Assembly (NCBI GenBank): GCA_022648545.1
Contig: JALCMP010000011.1
Location: 1 to 61,002 of the forward strand
Direction of reading: 5' to 3'
Length of the DNA: 61,002 nucleotides
From: Bacteroidales bacterium
Lineage (GTDB): Bacteria; Bacteroidota; Bacteroidia; Bacteroidales; UBA932
Under the pieces are notes generated by a model. That model was not told the origin of the DNA and ran no database searches. It saw only the letters and a list, made by a program, of their open reading frames with translations. This document shows positions 24,082-32,235 of this stretch, piece after piece (within the stretch, counting starts at the first letter, position 1; each line of letters begins with the position of its first letter). Position numbers and translations under genes: made by a program.

Positions 24082-26868
24082 TTAATGTGCTTCAAGCCAG
24101 TTATTGCCCTTTCCGCATTCGGCCGTCAGAGGAATCTTTAGTTTTATTACGTTTTCCATCTCTTCCTTTACAAGTTCAGCAACCTTGTCGGCTTCTTCTG
24201 GGAATGCATCTATTACAAGTTCGTCGTGAACCTGAAGGATCATTTTGCTCTTTATATTTTCTTTTCCGAGTCTGCGGAAAACGTTTACCATTGCGGCCTT
24301 TATTATATCTGCAGCGCTGCCCTGCAGCGGTGCGTTTATTGCGTTTCTTTCATTGAAGCTTCTTACGGTTGCGTTTCTGGAATTTATATCGGGAAGGAAA
24401 CGTCTTCTTCCGTAAATTGTTTCTACGTAGCCGTCGCGTTTCCCCTTTTCTATCATTCTGTCCATGTATTCCTTCACTTTGGGATAATTTCCGAAATAAT
24501 CTTCTATGAGCTTTTTGGAATCGGTTCTACTCATTCCGAGCCTCTGGGATAGCCCGAAGGCAGATATGCCGTAAATTATTCCGAAATTGGCTACCTTGGC
24601 TCTGCTCCTTTGTTCTTTTGTTACCTTGTCTTCGGGAATCCCGAATATCCTGGCTGCAGTTGCCGTATGTATGTCCTTTCCTTTGATGAAAGCTTCTATC
24701 ATATCGGGATCTTCGCTCATTTGAGCCATAAGTCTTAGTTCTATCTGCGAGTAGTCCGCATCGACTATTACTCCGTTGGGGTGCGAAGGTACGAATGCTT
24801 TTCGGATTTCTTTTCCTCGTTCGGTCCTTATTGGGATATTTTGCAAATTAGGGTTTATTGAGCTTAGTCGTCCTGTTGATGTTACGGTTTGGTTGAACGT
24901 TGTGTGTATTTTTCCGTCGGAAGGGTCCACGAGGTTCTGAAGACTGTCGGTATATGTGGAAATTAATTTTTTTAATCCGCGGTATTCCAGTATCATGGGA
25001 ATTACCGGCGTTCTGTCCGAGAGTTTCCTGAGCGTTTCTTCATCGGTCGGATAATTTCCTGTTTTCCCGGCTTTCATTTTCGAATCTATTTTCATTTTTT
25101 CGAACAGCAGCTTACCGATTTGTTTTGGAGAAGAAAGATTAAGTTCCGGCTCATCCGCAATATCCCGCGCCTTTTCTTCAATCTGCGATAGTTCTTCGGA
25201 AAGTTTTATTCCGTAGTTATGAAGCAGATCCGTGTCGAGTTGTACACCCTGCCATTCCATATCGCTCAGAACAGCTATCAGAGGCATTTCTATGTTATTG
25301 TACAAATCGCTTTCACCCTCTTTGATGATTTCCTGCCATAAGACGGATCTTAATCTTATCATCAGAGCGCATTCGATTCCCATTCCCCTTATGTCGTCAT
25401 TGCTCGCTTCCTGTTTTTCTTTCACCTCTTCATCTAATCCGCTGAACAAATCGTTCGTTTGCACTTCGGGCGATTCTTTTTCCTCCGTACCGTCGGACAT
25501 GTTGCGGATCTTTTCTATTTCGGATCTGTCTATATTAAGGTAAGTGCTGAAAAGTATGTCGTTGCTGTGGCTCCGCTCGGGATTTATGAGGTAATGCATT
25601 ACTTCTATATCGGCTACTCCGCGCAAAAAGTGGGTTTCGCTTATTCCGTTTAGGCTTATCCCTTCTTTTCTGAAGTATTTTATGTAGTTCTTGAAATCCC
25701 GTCCGGTTTTAACTATGGATGCATCCTGGAGCAGCATCATAAGCAGCGGATTAGAACGCGATTCATGCAGGTCCTCTACATAAAAGTATAAATAACCGCT
25801 TTCGTCGCCTGCACAAAGTACAAGAGACCCTGGGGCCGGAAAAAATAATCCGACTTCTCCGGTTCCGGCGGCTTTCCTTTGTATCTCGTCCAATGATCCC
25901 GGGGCTGTTTCAGGTAATTTTTTATTTATTGCAGTAAGGGCCTCCTTACCTTCGTCCTGTATTTTTTTATTTGTGATAAGCCCGTTTCCCCGGTTTGAGA
26001 CATTGTTAAGCAGGGACCTCGACAGTGAATAGAATTCATATTTGTCGAAAACCTTTTTTATCTTTTCATAATCGGGGCTTGTGAATCTTATGTCTTCTTC
26101 CTCTAAAGGCAGCCGGACATCGGTCTTTATAGTAACCAGGAATTTACTCATCTTTATTTGAGGCAAAGATGATTCTATCGCCTTCTTTTGTCTTTCGGGA
26201 AGTTCTTCTGCTCCGGCTATAATCTTGTCGAGACTGCCGTATTTCTGCATCAGCCTTTTCGCCCCTACTTCTCCTATGCCTCTTATTCCGGGAATATTAT
26301 CGGAAGAGTCCCCCCATATCGTTAGGAAATCTATAACCTGTTCAGGTCTGCATATTCCGTATTTTTTGCATATTTCGTCCGGCCCTATTATTTCGGCATC
26401 TTCTTTCCCCTTGCCCGGTTTGTACTGGAAAACGTTTTCTGCAACCAGTTGACCGTAATCCTTGTCCGGTGTTACCATGTATATTTTTCTGTCGTTTCTT
26501 TTCCACTGTGCGGCCATCGAACCTATTACGTCGTCGGCTTCATATCCGGGGATCGAAATCACGGGAATGCCGAATGCTTCAAGTATTTCGGAAACGGGAT
26601 CCATTGCGGCAACTACAAGTTCTGGTGCCGCGCTTCTGTTTGCCTTGTAAAGAGGGTATGCCTTGTGCCTGAACGTCTTATCGTGAAGGTCGAAGGAAAC
26701 GGCTATATGCGTGGGCTTTTCCCTGTTTATAAGGTCTATGAGCATTTTTGTAAAGCCATATAGGATGGAAGTGTCCGTCCCCTTTGAATTTACCATGGGA
26801 CGACGCATGAATGCGTAGTACATCCTGAATATCTGCGAATGTCCGTCTATAAGAAAAATTTTATCCAT
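24082..26868 (-). CDS. polA: DNA polymerase I with intact 5'-nuclease but degenerate proofreading domain
   Basis: It fills gaps and removes RNA primers during replication and repair. I start it at the ATG at 26868 (MDKIFLIDGHSQIFR), seven bases after queD; the upstream 18 codons overlap queD. In 928 residues the 5'-nuclease is at 1-290 with its acidic ligands (D8, D60, D63, E110, D112-D113, D135, D137, D187, D190). The polymerase is at 530-928, with motif A DADYSQIELR (703-712), motif B KVANFGIIYG (758-767) and motif C VHDEL (880-884). The middle domain lacks the exonuclease motifs: no DxE near 338-345, Tyr instead of Asp near 395, and Cys instead of Asp near 500. It therefore probably cannot proofread. 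Confidence 0.95.
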   Translation of the reverse strand: MDKIFLIDGHSQIFRMYYAFMRRPMVNSKGTDTSILYGFTKMLIDLINREKPTHIAVSFDLHDKTFRHKAYPLYKANRSAAPELVVAAMDPVSEILEAFGIPVISIPGYEADDVIGSMAAQWKRNDRKIYMVTPDKDYGQLVAENVFQYKPGKGKEDAEIIGPDEICKKYGICRPEQVIDFLTIWGDSSDNIPGIRGIGEVGAKRLMQKYGSLDKIIAGAEELPERQKKAIESSLPQIKMSKFLVTIKTDVRLPLEEEDIRFTSPDYEKIKKVFDKYEFYSLSRSLLNNVSNRGNGLITNKKIQDEGKEALTAINKKLPETAPGSLDEIQRKAAGTGEVGLFFPAPGSLVLCAGDESGYLYFYVEDLHESRSNPLLMMLLQDASIVKTGRDFKNYIKYFRKEGISLNGISETHFLRGVADIEVMHYLINPERSHSNDILFSTYLNIDRSEIEKIRNMSDGTEEKESPEVQTNDLFSGLDEEVKEKQEASNDDIRGMGIECALMIRLRSVLWQEIIKEGESDLYNNIEMPLIAVLSDMEWQGVQLDTDLLHNYGIKLSEELSQIEEKARDIADEPELNLSSPKQIGKLLFEKMKIDSKMKAGKTGNYPTDEETLRKLSDRTPVIPMILEYRGLKKLISTYTDSLQNLVDPSDGKIHTTFNQTVTSTGRLSSINPNLQNIPIRTERGKEIRKAFVPSHPNGVIVDADYSQIELRLMAQMSEDPDMIEAFIKGKDIHTATAARIFGIPEDKVTKEQRSRAKVANFGIIYGISAFGLSQRLGMSRTDSKKLIEDYFGNYPKVKEYMDRMIEKGKRDGYVETIYGRRRFLPDINSRNATVRSFNERNAINAPLQGSAADIIKAAMVNVFRRLGKENIKSKMILQVHDELVIDAFPEEADKVAELVKEEMENVIKLKIPLTAECGKGNNWLEAH

Positions 26869-26875
26869 GTTCAGG

Positions 26876-27316
26876 TCAATTGTCGCATGCGTACCATTCC
26901 ACATATGATGTGGCCGTTTCATATAATTTAAGCTTGTATAGTTTTACTTCTTTAGGAAGTTTTCCGTTCAGAAGTTCTGCAAAATAAGCCGTGAGGTTTT
27001 CGCATGTCGGCTGGAAGCCGGTCAGTATTACGTTTTCGTATTTTTCCCTGATTTCGCCTGCCAGTACTGCATTGCGGTTCAGGACAAGCGCGTGGTCGAA
27101 TTTATTTATGATGCTTTCGTTTACTATTTTTTTCAGATCGGTGAAGTCTATTATCATTCCGTCTTTTGGATTCCCCGCGCAGGACAAAGGTTCGCCGGTT
27201 ACGGTTACGAATAATATATATGAGTGTCCGTGTATATACCTGCATTTTCCGTCATAGTCCTTGAGGGCGTGCGCCCCCTCGAACCTGAATTCTTTTGTTA
27301 CTCTTATTTTAGACAT
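26876..27316 (-). CDS. queD: 6-carboxytetrahydropterin synthase QueD (6-pyruvoyl-tetrahydropterin synthase family)
   Basis: QueD makes 6-carboxy-5,6,7,8-tetrahydropterin, an early step of queuosine tRNA modification. The 146 residues have the zinc ligands in FEGAHAL and HGHSY, the catalytic cysteine in GKCRYIHGHS, the PTCENLTAYF motif and the C-terminal LYETATSYVEWY with its glutamate. It is the first gene of a minus-strand run ahead of polA. A -7 element TATTTTTG (27327-27334) stands about 10 bases before its start. The other queuosine genes are not in this window, so the QueD call rests on motifs alone. Confidence 0.9.
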   Translation of the reverse strand: MSKIRVTKEFRFEGAHALKDYDGKCRYIHGHSYILFVTVTGEPLSCAGNPKDGMIIDFTDLKKIVNESIINKFDHALVLNRNAVLAGEIREKYENVILTGFQPTCENLTAYFAELLNGKLPKEVKLYKLKLYETATSYVEWYACDN

Positions 27317-27326
27317 CTCTTTTTTA

Positions 27327-27355
27327 CAAAAATAGCTAAAAAAAACTTAAATTTG
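27327..27355. promoter_or_regulatory. Overlapping divergent -7 elements for queD-polA and tpiA
   Basis: The plus strand has TAAATTTG (27348-27355) upstream of tpiA; the minus strand has TATTTTTG (27327-27334) upstream of queD. Neither has a clear TTTG at -33. The two lie within 30 bases, so polymerases on the two strands would compete for the same DNA. Confidence 0.5.
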
Positions 27356-27417
27356 CCATCTGCATATTATAATAAGAATCAATTTAGGTCTCAATTAAAA
27401 ATCATAAAAACAGTATC

Positions 27418-28170
27418 ATGAGAAAGAAAATCGTTGCAGGAAACTGGAAAATGAACACCAATGTTAAGGAAGGCGTAGAATTGGCCAAGGCCCTTGCAGG
27501 CCGCATGTCGGAAGTACCTTCCGATGTAAAGCTTATAATAGCTCCTCCATTCACCCATCTTACTTCGGTAGCCGATATTATAAAAGGTTCCGGAATAGCA
27601 TTATCGGCACAGAATTGCGCCGACCAGTCCAAGGGAGCATATACCGGCGAGGTTTCGGCCGCAATGCTGGCTTCCGTACCGGTTGAGTTTTGTATACTCG
27701 GCCATTCCGAAAGAAGACAATATTATGAAGAAACGAATGAAAAGCTTGTAAAGAAAATAGCCCTTGCGCTTTCGGAAAATATAAACCCTATTTTGTGCGT
27801 AGGCGAGAATCTGGAAGAGAGGGAGTCCGGAAAATTGTTCGATGTAATAGGGGCGGAAATAAGAGACGTCTTGTTTACCCTTTCTCCGGAACAGATGGCC
27901 AAGGTTATCGTGGCTTATGAACCCATATGGGCCATAGGTACCGGAAAAACGGCTACCAGCGATCAGGCTGAGGAAATACATGCTTTCATAAGAAAGACCT
28001 TATCCGAAAAATTCGGAGCTCTTGCAGATGAAATTTCCATTCTTTACGGAGGAAGCTGCAAGCCCGCCAATGCAAAGGAATTGTTTGCCATGAAGGATAT
28101 AGACGGCGGACTTATCGGCGGTGCGGCTCTTAAGGCCGATGATTTTATTGCCATTTCCCAAAGCTATTAG
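27418..28170 (+). CDS. tpiA: Triose-phosphate isomerase
   Basis: This glycolytic enzyme interconverts dihydroxyacetone phosphate and glyceraldehyde 3-phosphate. The 250-residue barrel has the N-terminal GNWKMN, the electrophilic histidine in ILGHSERRQYYEETNE and the catalytic glutamate in VAYEPIWAIGTGKTA. The phosphate-binding ends ILYGGSCKPANA and GGLIGGAALKADDF are complete. It appears monocistronic, with a -7 element at 27348-27355 and a strong terminator at 28224-28250. All active-site residues are present. Confidence 0.98.
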   Translation: MRKKIVAGNWKMNTNVKEGVELAKALAGRMSEVPSDVKLIIAPPFTHLTSVADIIKGSGIALSAQNCADQSKGAYTGEVSAAMLASVPVEFCILGHSERRQYYEETNEKLVKKIALALSENINPILCVGENLEERESGKLFDVIGAEIRDVLFTLSPEQMAKVIVAYEPIWAIGTGKTATSDQAEEIHAFIRKTLSEKFGALADEISILYGGSCKPANAKELFAMKDIDGGLIGGAALKADDFIAISQSY

Positions 28171-28223
28171 AAAAGATAAAAAGCTATCCGCAATGGACAG
28201 TTTTGAGTTAGCGTATGCTGTCG

Positions 28224-28250
28224 GCGGCCGGATTTTTCCGGCCGCTTTTT
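28224..28250 (+). terminator. Rho-independent terminator after tpiA
   Basis: A perfect nine-pair GC-rich stem (GCGGCCGGA, loop TTTT, TCCGGCCGC) is followed by TTTTTATTTATTT. It starts 54 bases after the tpiA stop and is the strongest intrinsic terminator in the window. Confidence 0.88.
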
Positions 28251-28282
28251 ATTTATTTGTCGGTGTGACGGATGCGGCGGTT

Positions 28283-28303
28283 GTTATTAATTTTGTTAAT
28301 AAC
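28283..28303. promoter_or_regulatory. Inverted repeat in the tpiA-nrdD gap
   Basis: GTTATTAA-TTTTG-TTAATAAC has eight-base arms and a five-base spacer. It lies beyond the tpiA terminator and about 180 bases before nrdD. It may be a regulator site or a weak second terminator. The rest of the 314-base gap is AT-rich, with possible -7 elements TATTTTTG (28341-28348) and TAAATTTG (28446-28453) and no open frame that looks real. Confidence 0.4.
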
Positions 28304-28402
28304 TTTTATAAATTTATGTAGAAACCGATTCAAATATGAATATTTTTGTATTGAGAGATTGCCAGTGGGACTATCAAATTTCATTGGTTTTTTTTTACAA
28401 TA

Positions 28403-28418
28403 AATTTACGCGTAAATT
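28403..28418. promoter_or_regulatory. Perfect 16-base palindrome upstream of nrdD
   Basis: AATTTACGCGTAAATT is symmetric over all 16 bases and contains a GC-rich centre within very AT-rich DNA. It lies 66 bases before the nrdD start and just upstream of a -7 element at 28446-28453, a placement suited to an activator. It is a candidate operator for control of the anaerobic reductase. Confidence 0.5.
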
Positions 28419-28484
28419 ATAAAAATTATTAAATCATAAAATTTTTAAATTTGAAATTAAATTATTATTTAAAAAACATAAAAG

Positions 28485-30596
28485 ATGACGAGTTCGGAAA
28501 TATTCATTGTTAAGAGAGACGGAAATTTGGTTCCCTTTAGTGTTGAAAAGATAAAGAAGGCTATAGCCAAGGCTTTTTTATCTGTAGGGAGTTTCGCAAC
28601 AGAAGAAGACCTTACATCCATCTTGAGCAGGGTAAAGATCACCGACGGAATTTCCGTTGAGGAAATCCAGAATCAAGTGGAGGTTGCGCTTATGGCGGAA
28701 AGGTATTTCAAGGTGGCCAAATCCTATATGCTTTATCGCCAAAGTCATTTGGAAGATAGGGAGGTAAGAGACAAACTCAAATTCCTTATGGAATATTGCG
28801 ACGCCCAGAATCCTGCCAGCGGAAGCAAGTTCGATGCCAATGCCAATGTGGAAAACAAGAACATCGCTACGCTGATAGGTGAACTTCCCAAGAAGAATTT
28901 CATAAGGCTTAATAGGAGGCTTATAACCGACAGGCTTAAGGAAATGTACGGCAATGAATTTGCGGACAAGTATCTCAGGCTCCTTAACAACCACTTTATT
29001 TATAAGAACGATGAAACAAGCCTGGCCAATTATTGCGCCAGCATTACGATGTATCCATGGCTGATAGGCGGAACAAAATCCATAGGCGGAAATTCGGCTG
29101 CTCCTACTAATCTTAAATCTTTCTGCGGAGGATTTATAAATATGGTGTTTATCGTATCCAGCATGCTTAGCGGGGCTTGTGCTACTCCGGAATTTCTCAT
29201 GTATATGAATTATTTCATAGGACTGGAATACGGAAAGGATTATTACCGGCATGCTTCCGACGTAGTGGATCTTTCCCAGAAGAAAAGGACCCTCGACAAG
29301 GTTATAACCGATTGCTTCGAGCAGGTTGTCTATTCGATAAACCAGCCTACCGGTGCAAGAAATTTCCAGGCTGTGTTCTGGAATATTTCCTATTACGATA
29401 AGTATTATTTTGAGAGCATGTTCGAGAATTTCGTTTTCCCTAACGGAAGCAAGCCTGACTGGGATTCTTTAAATTGGCTTCAGAAGAGATTTATGAAATG
29501 GTTCAACGCTGAGCGTACGAAAGCCGTTCTTACTTTCCCGGTAGAGACCATGGCTCTTTTAAGCGAGGGAGACGATGTGAAGGATAAGGATTACGGAGAT
29601 TTTACGGCCGAGATGTATTCCGAAGGACATTCCTTCTTTACATACATGAGTGACAAGGCCGATTCTCTGGCCAGCTGCTGCAGATTGCGCAATGCAATTA
29701 CCGACAACGGGTTTAGTTATACCCTTGGCGCCGGCGGTGTCTCAACGGGGTCTAAAAGCGTGCTTACTATAAACTTGAACAGATGTATCCAATATGCCGT
29801 AAGGCAGGGCATGCAGCCCATGGTATTTCTTGAGGAGGTCGTAGATCTGGTGCATAAGACCCAGCTTGCTTATAATGAAAATCTTAAGGTTCTCGCTAAA
29901 AAGGGGATGCTTCCTTTGTTCGATGCAGGATATATTAACATCGGACGCCAGTATCTTACGATCGGCGTAAATGGTCTGGTAGAGGCTGCGGAATTCCTCG
30001 GACTCGATATTACGCCAAACGATAAATATTTGAAATTCGTACGCAACGTGCTCGGTCTCGTGGAAAAATACAACAAGAAATATTTCGTAAAAGGCGAAGT
30101 AATGTTCAACTGCGAGATGATCCCTGCTGAAAATGTAGGTGTAAAGCATGCCAAATGGGATAAGGAAGACGGATATATGACAAGAAGGGATTGCTACAAC
30201 AGTTATTTCTATGTAGTGGAAGATTCCAATACTACCCTTATAGATAAATTCCGTCTTCACGGGAAGGATTATATAGAACATCTTACCGGAGGTTCAGCCC
30301 TTCATATGAATCTGGAGGAACATTTAAGCAAGGCCCAATACAGGCAGATATTGCGTATTGCTGCAAAAGAAGGATGCAATTATTTTACTTTCAACATTCC
30401 CAATACGATCTGCAACGATTGCGGGCATATAGACAAGAGATATCTTAAGGAGTGTCCGGTATGTCATAGCAAGAATGTGGATTATCTTACGCGTGTCATA
30501 GGCTATATGAAAAGGGTAAGCAATTTCTCGGCGGCAAGACAGAAAGAAGCTGCGAAGAGGTTTTACGAAGATGCAAAGGAGAGAGTGAAATGCTGA
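28485..30596 (+). CDS. nrdD: Anaerobic (class III) ribonucleoside-triphosphate reductase
   Basis: It makes deoxyribonucleotides without oxygen, using a glycyl radical. The 703 residues have an N-terminal ATP-cone (about 1-95; FIVKRDGNLVPFSVEKIKKAI), the catalytic barrel with SGACATPEF and ASCCRLRNAI, a zinc site CNDCG plus CPVCHSKN near 648-668, and the glycyl radical segment RVIGYMKR near 680. Its last seven bases overlap nrdG, so the enzyme and its activase are co-translated. Only this oxygen-sensitive class is present in the window. The subtype by reductant (formate or thioredoxin) cannot be fixed by eye. Confidence 0.96.
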   Translation: MTSSEIFIVKRDGNLVPFSVEKIKKAIAKAFLSVGSFATEEDLTSILSRVKITDGISVEEIQNQVEVALMAERYFKVAKSYMLYRQSHLEDREVRDKLKFLMEYCDAQNPASGSKFDANANVENKNIATLIGELPKKNFIRLNRRLITDRLKEMYGNEFADKYLRLLNNHFIYKNDETSLANYCASITMYPWLIGGTKSIGGNSAAPTNLKSFCGGFINMVFIVSSMLSGACATPEFLMYMNYFIGLEYGKDYYRHASDVVDLSQKKRTLDKVITDCFEQVVYSINQPTGARNFQAVFWNISYYDKYYFESMFENFVFPNGSKPDWDSLNWLQKRFMKWFNAERTKAVLTFPVETMALLSEGDDVKDKDYGDFTAEMYSEGHSFFTYMSDKADSLASCCRLRNAITDNGFSYTLGAGGVSTGSKSVLTINLNRCIQYAVRQGMQPMVFLEEVVDLVHKTQLAYNENLKVLAKKGMLPLFDAGYINIGRQYLTIGVNGLVEAAEFLGLDITPNDKYLKFVRNVLGLVEKYNKKYFVKGEVMFNCEMIPAENVGVKHAKWDKEDGYMTRRDCYNSYFYVVEDSNTTLIDKFRLHGKDYIEHLTGGSALHMNLEEHLSKAQYRQILRIAAKEGCNYFTFNIPNTICNDCGHIDKRYLKECPVCHSKNVDYLTRVIGYMKRVSNFSAARQKEAAKRFYEDAKERVKC

Positions 30597-31069
30597 AATT
30601 TGTTAATTACGACATAGTTTTCCAGGAAGTTCCCAACGAAGTTACCCTATCTATAAACATAAGTAATTGTCCGCACAAGTGCAGGGGATGTCACAGTGCA
30701 TACCTTCAGGAAGATACCGGGGAGGAGCTGACGGAGGAAATACTTACAGGATTCCTGAACGATTATAAAAGTGAAATAACCTGCGTGTGTTTTATGGGAG
30801 GTGACGCTTCTCCGGAAGATGTGGTTTCGCTTGCCGCCTTCCTGAAAAGACAAACCGTATGTCCGGTTAAGGTTGCATGGTATTCCGGAAGCGAAAAACT
30901 ACCGGATGGTTTCGATCCCGTAAATTTTGATTATATAAAAATAGGACCTTATATTGAAGAAAAAGGCGGGCTTGCAAAACCTACTACCAATCAACACTTT
31001 TATAAAGTAACGGGGGACAAGATGGAAGATATTACTTCAGTGTTCTGGAAGAAGGGGCCCCTTGGATAG
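30590..31069 (+). CDS. nrdG: Anaerobic ribonucleotide reductase activating protein (radical SAM)
   Basis: This radical-SAM enzyme installs the glycyl radical on NrdD. The 159 residues carry the iron-sulfur motif CPHKCRGC (C-x3-C-x2-C) near residue 26 and the following GCHSAYL segment. FMGGDASPEDV matches the GGD/GGE strand that binds SAM. It overlaps nrdD by seven bases and is 17 bases before prmA, which may share the transcript. The length is standard for this small activase family. Confidence 0.95.
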   Translation: MLKFVNYDIVFQEVPNEVTLSINISNCPHKCRGCHSAYLQEDTGEELTEEILTGFLNDYKSEITCVCFMGGDASPEDVVSLAAFLKRQTVCPVKVAWYSGSEKLPDGFDPVNFDYIKIGPYIEEKGGLAKPTTNQHFYKVTGDKMEDITSVFWKKGPLG

Positions 31070-31086
31070 AATTTGAATTAGCATAA

Positions 31087-32070
31087 GTGGATTATCTCGA
31101 GATAAAAATAAAGATCACGCCATATTCGGACGAAAAGGCCGATATAGTAACGGCAGTAGTTGAGGATCTTCCTTTCGAAAGTTTCGTAAAGGAGGATCCT
31201 TATCTTAATTGTTATATGCCACGGAATAAGTTTGTTGCCGTAGATCTCAGAGCGGTGCTCGGGTTCTTTAACGGAAACGGGATATCGGTGGAATACAAAG
31301 TGAATTATATTAGGGATCAGGATTGGAATGCTGTCTGGGAGTCTTCTTTCGAACCGGTTGTAATAAACGGAATATGCACCTTAAAGCCGTCCAGATGCAA
31401 AAACGTTCCTAAAACGAAATATAATATAATTGTGGCACCTTCCATGTCTTTTGGAACAGGACATCATCAGACTACCGTAATGATGATACGCAATATCCTT
31501 GCGGTGGCGTCCGGAGCCGCGAGAGTAAAAGGGAATTCGGAACCCAATCTTAGAGGTTTCCATGTTATGGATGTAGGAACCGGGACGGGTGTCCTTGCCA
31601 TACTTGCCGCAAAGTTGCGGGCGGAACGTCCCGTACATGCAATTGATATAGATATGCGTGCCGTTAATTCGGCGAGGGAAAGTGCATGGCGGAATAAATT
31701 ATATGATTCCGTTGAGGTTATGCGCGGGGATTCTTCATTCATACAGAAAGGAAAGTATGATCTTATGTTTGCGAACATAAACAGAAATACGCTCATTGAA
31801 GATATGTCGGAATATGCTTCCGGCCTCAAGCCTGCCTGCGAGCGGAATCTGGAGTTTTCAGTTAAGAAAAAAATAAGTAAGGCCGGCAGTATGGAAAACG
31901 CAGCAGTTGAAAAAAATGATTTTATCCGTTGCGGGGGTCTGCTTGTAACCAGCGGATATTATGAAGAAGATTTGCCGGCTGTTTCTGCGTCAGCGGAGGA
32001 AAACGGTTTTGTTTTCGTATCCTCTATAAGTTATGAAAATTGGTGTTCCGCAATATTTGCGAAGAAATAA
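31087..32070 (+). CDS. prmA: Ribosomal protein L11 methyltransferase with two extra segments
   Basis: It trimethylates ribosomal protein L11. The start is GTG at 31087; the next in-frame ATG would remove conserved sequence. In 327 residues the family blocks are clear: MSFGTGHHQTT, SAM motif DVGTGTGVLAILAAK, AIDIDMRAVNSARE, FANINRNTLIEDM and SGYYEEDLP. Two segments look added: about 14 residues before the SAM motif (AARVKGNSEPNLRG) and about 30 lysine- and serine-containing residues between YASGLKP and GGLLVTSGYY. The extras fall outside the catalytic blocks. It probably shares a transcript with nrdDG. Confidence 0.9.
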   Translation: MDYLEIKIKITPYSDEKADIVTAVVEDLPFESFVKEDPYLNCYMPRNKFVAVDLRAVLGFFNGNGISVEYKVNYIRDQDWNAVWESSFEPVVINGICTLKPSRCKNVPKTKYNIIVAPSMSFGTGHHQTTVMMIRNILAVASGAARVKGNSEPNLRGFHVMDVGTGTGVLAILAAKLRAERPVHAIDIDMRAVNSARESAWRNKLYDSVEVMRGDSSFIQKGKYDLMFANINRNTLIEDMSEYASGLKPACERNLEFSVKKKISKAGSMENAAVEKNDFIRCGGLLVTSGYYEEDLPAVSASAEENGFVFVSSISYENWCSAIFAKK

Positions 32071-32103
32071 TTTGTCTTTAAACGGATTTTTTGAATATCT
32101 TTG
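32071..32103 (+). promoter_or_regulatory. Promoter of tRNA-Leu
   Basis: There is TTTG (32071-32074), a 21-base spacer and TATCTTTG (32096-32103), a full consensus match. Transcription should start within a few bases of the tRNA 5' end at 32114. The -33 box abuts the prmA stop codon. Confidence 0.75.
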
Positions 32104-32113
32104 CAACCCGATA

Positions 32114-32195
32114 GCGGGCGTGTCGTAATTGGTAGCCGAGCTAGACTTAGGATCTAGTGCCGAAAGGCGTATGGGTTCGAGTCCCTTCGCCCGCA
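32114..32195 (+). tRNA. tRNA-Leu, anticodon UAG
   Basis: The acceptor stem GCGGGCG/CGCCCGC closes perfectly, with discriminator A at 32195. The anticodon stem CTAGA/TCTAG encloses the loop CTTAGGA, giving anticodon TAG (32148-32150) for CUN leucine codons. A long variable arm (TGCCGAAAGGCGT region) and the T-arm GGGTTCGAGTCCC fit a class II leucine tRNA. The 3' CCA is not encoded and must be added. Confidence 0.95.
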
Positions 32196-32197
32196 CG

Positions 32198-32235
32198 AAA
32201 AGGATGACGGAAAACGTCGTCCTTTTTATTTTTTT
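32198..32235 (+). terminator. Rho-independent terminator after tRNA-Leu (possibly bidirectional)
   Basis: A twelve-pair stem (AAAAGGATGACG, loop GAAAA, CGTCGTCCTTTT, one G-U pair) is followed by TATTTTTTT. It begins three bases after the tRNA and covers the stop codon of the convergent phosphoesterase gene. On the minus strand the same stem ends in TTTT, so it may stop that gene too. Confidence 0.85.
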
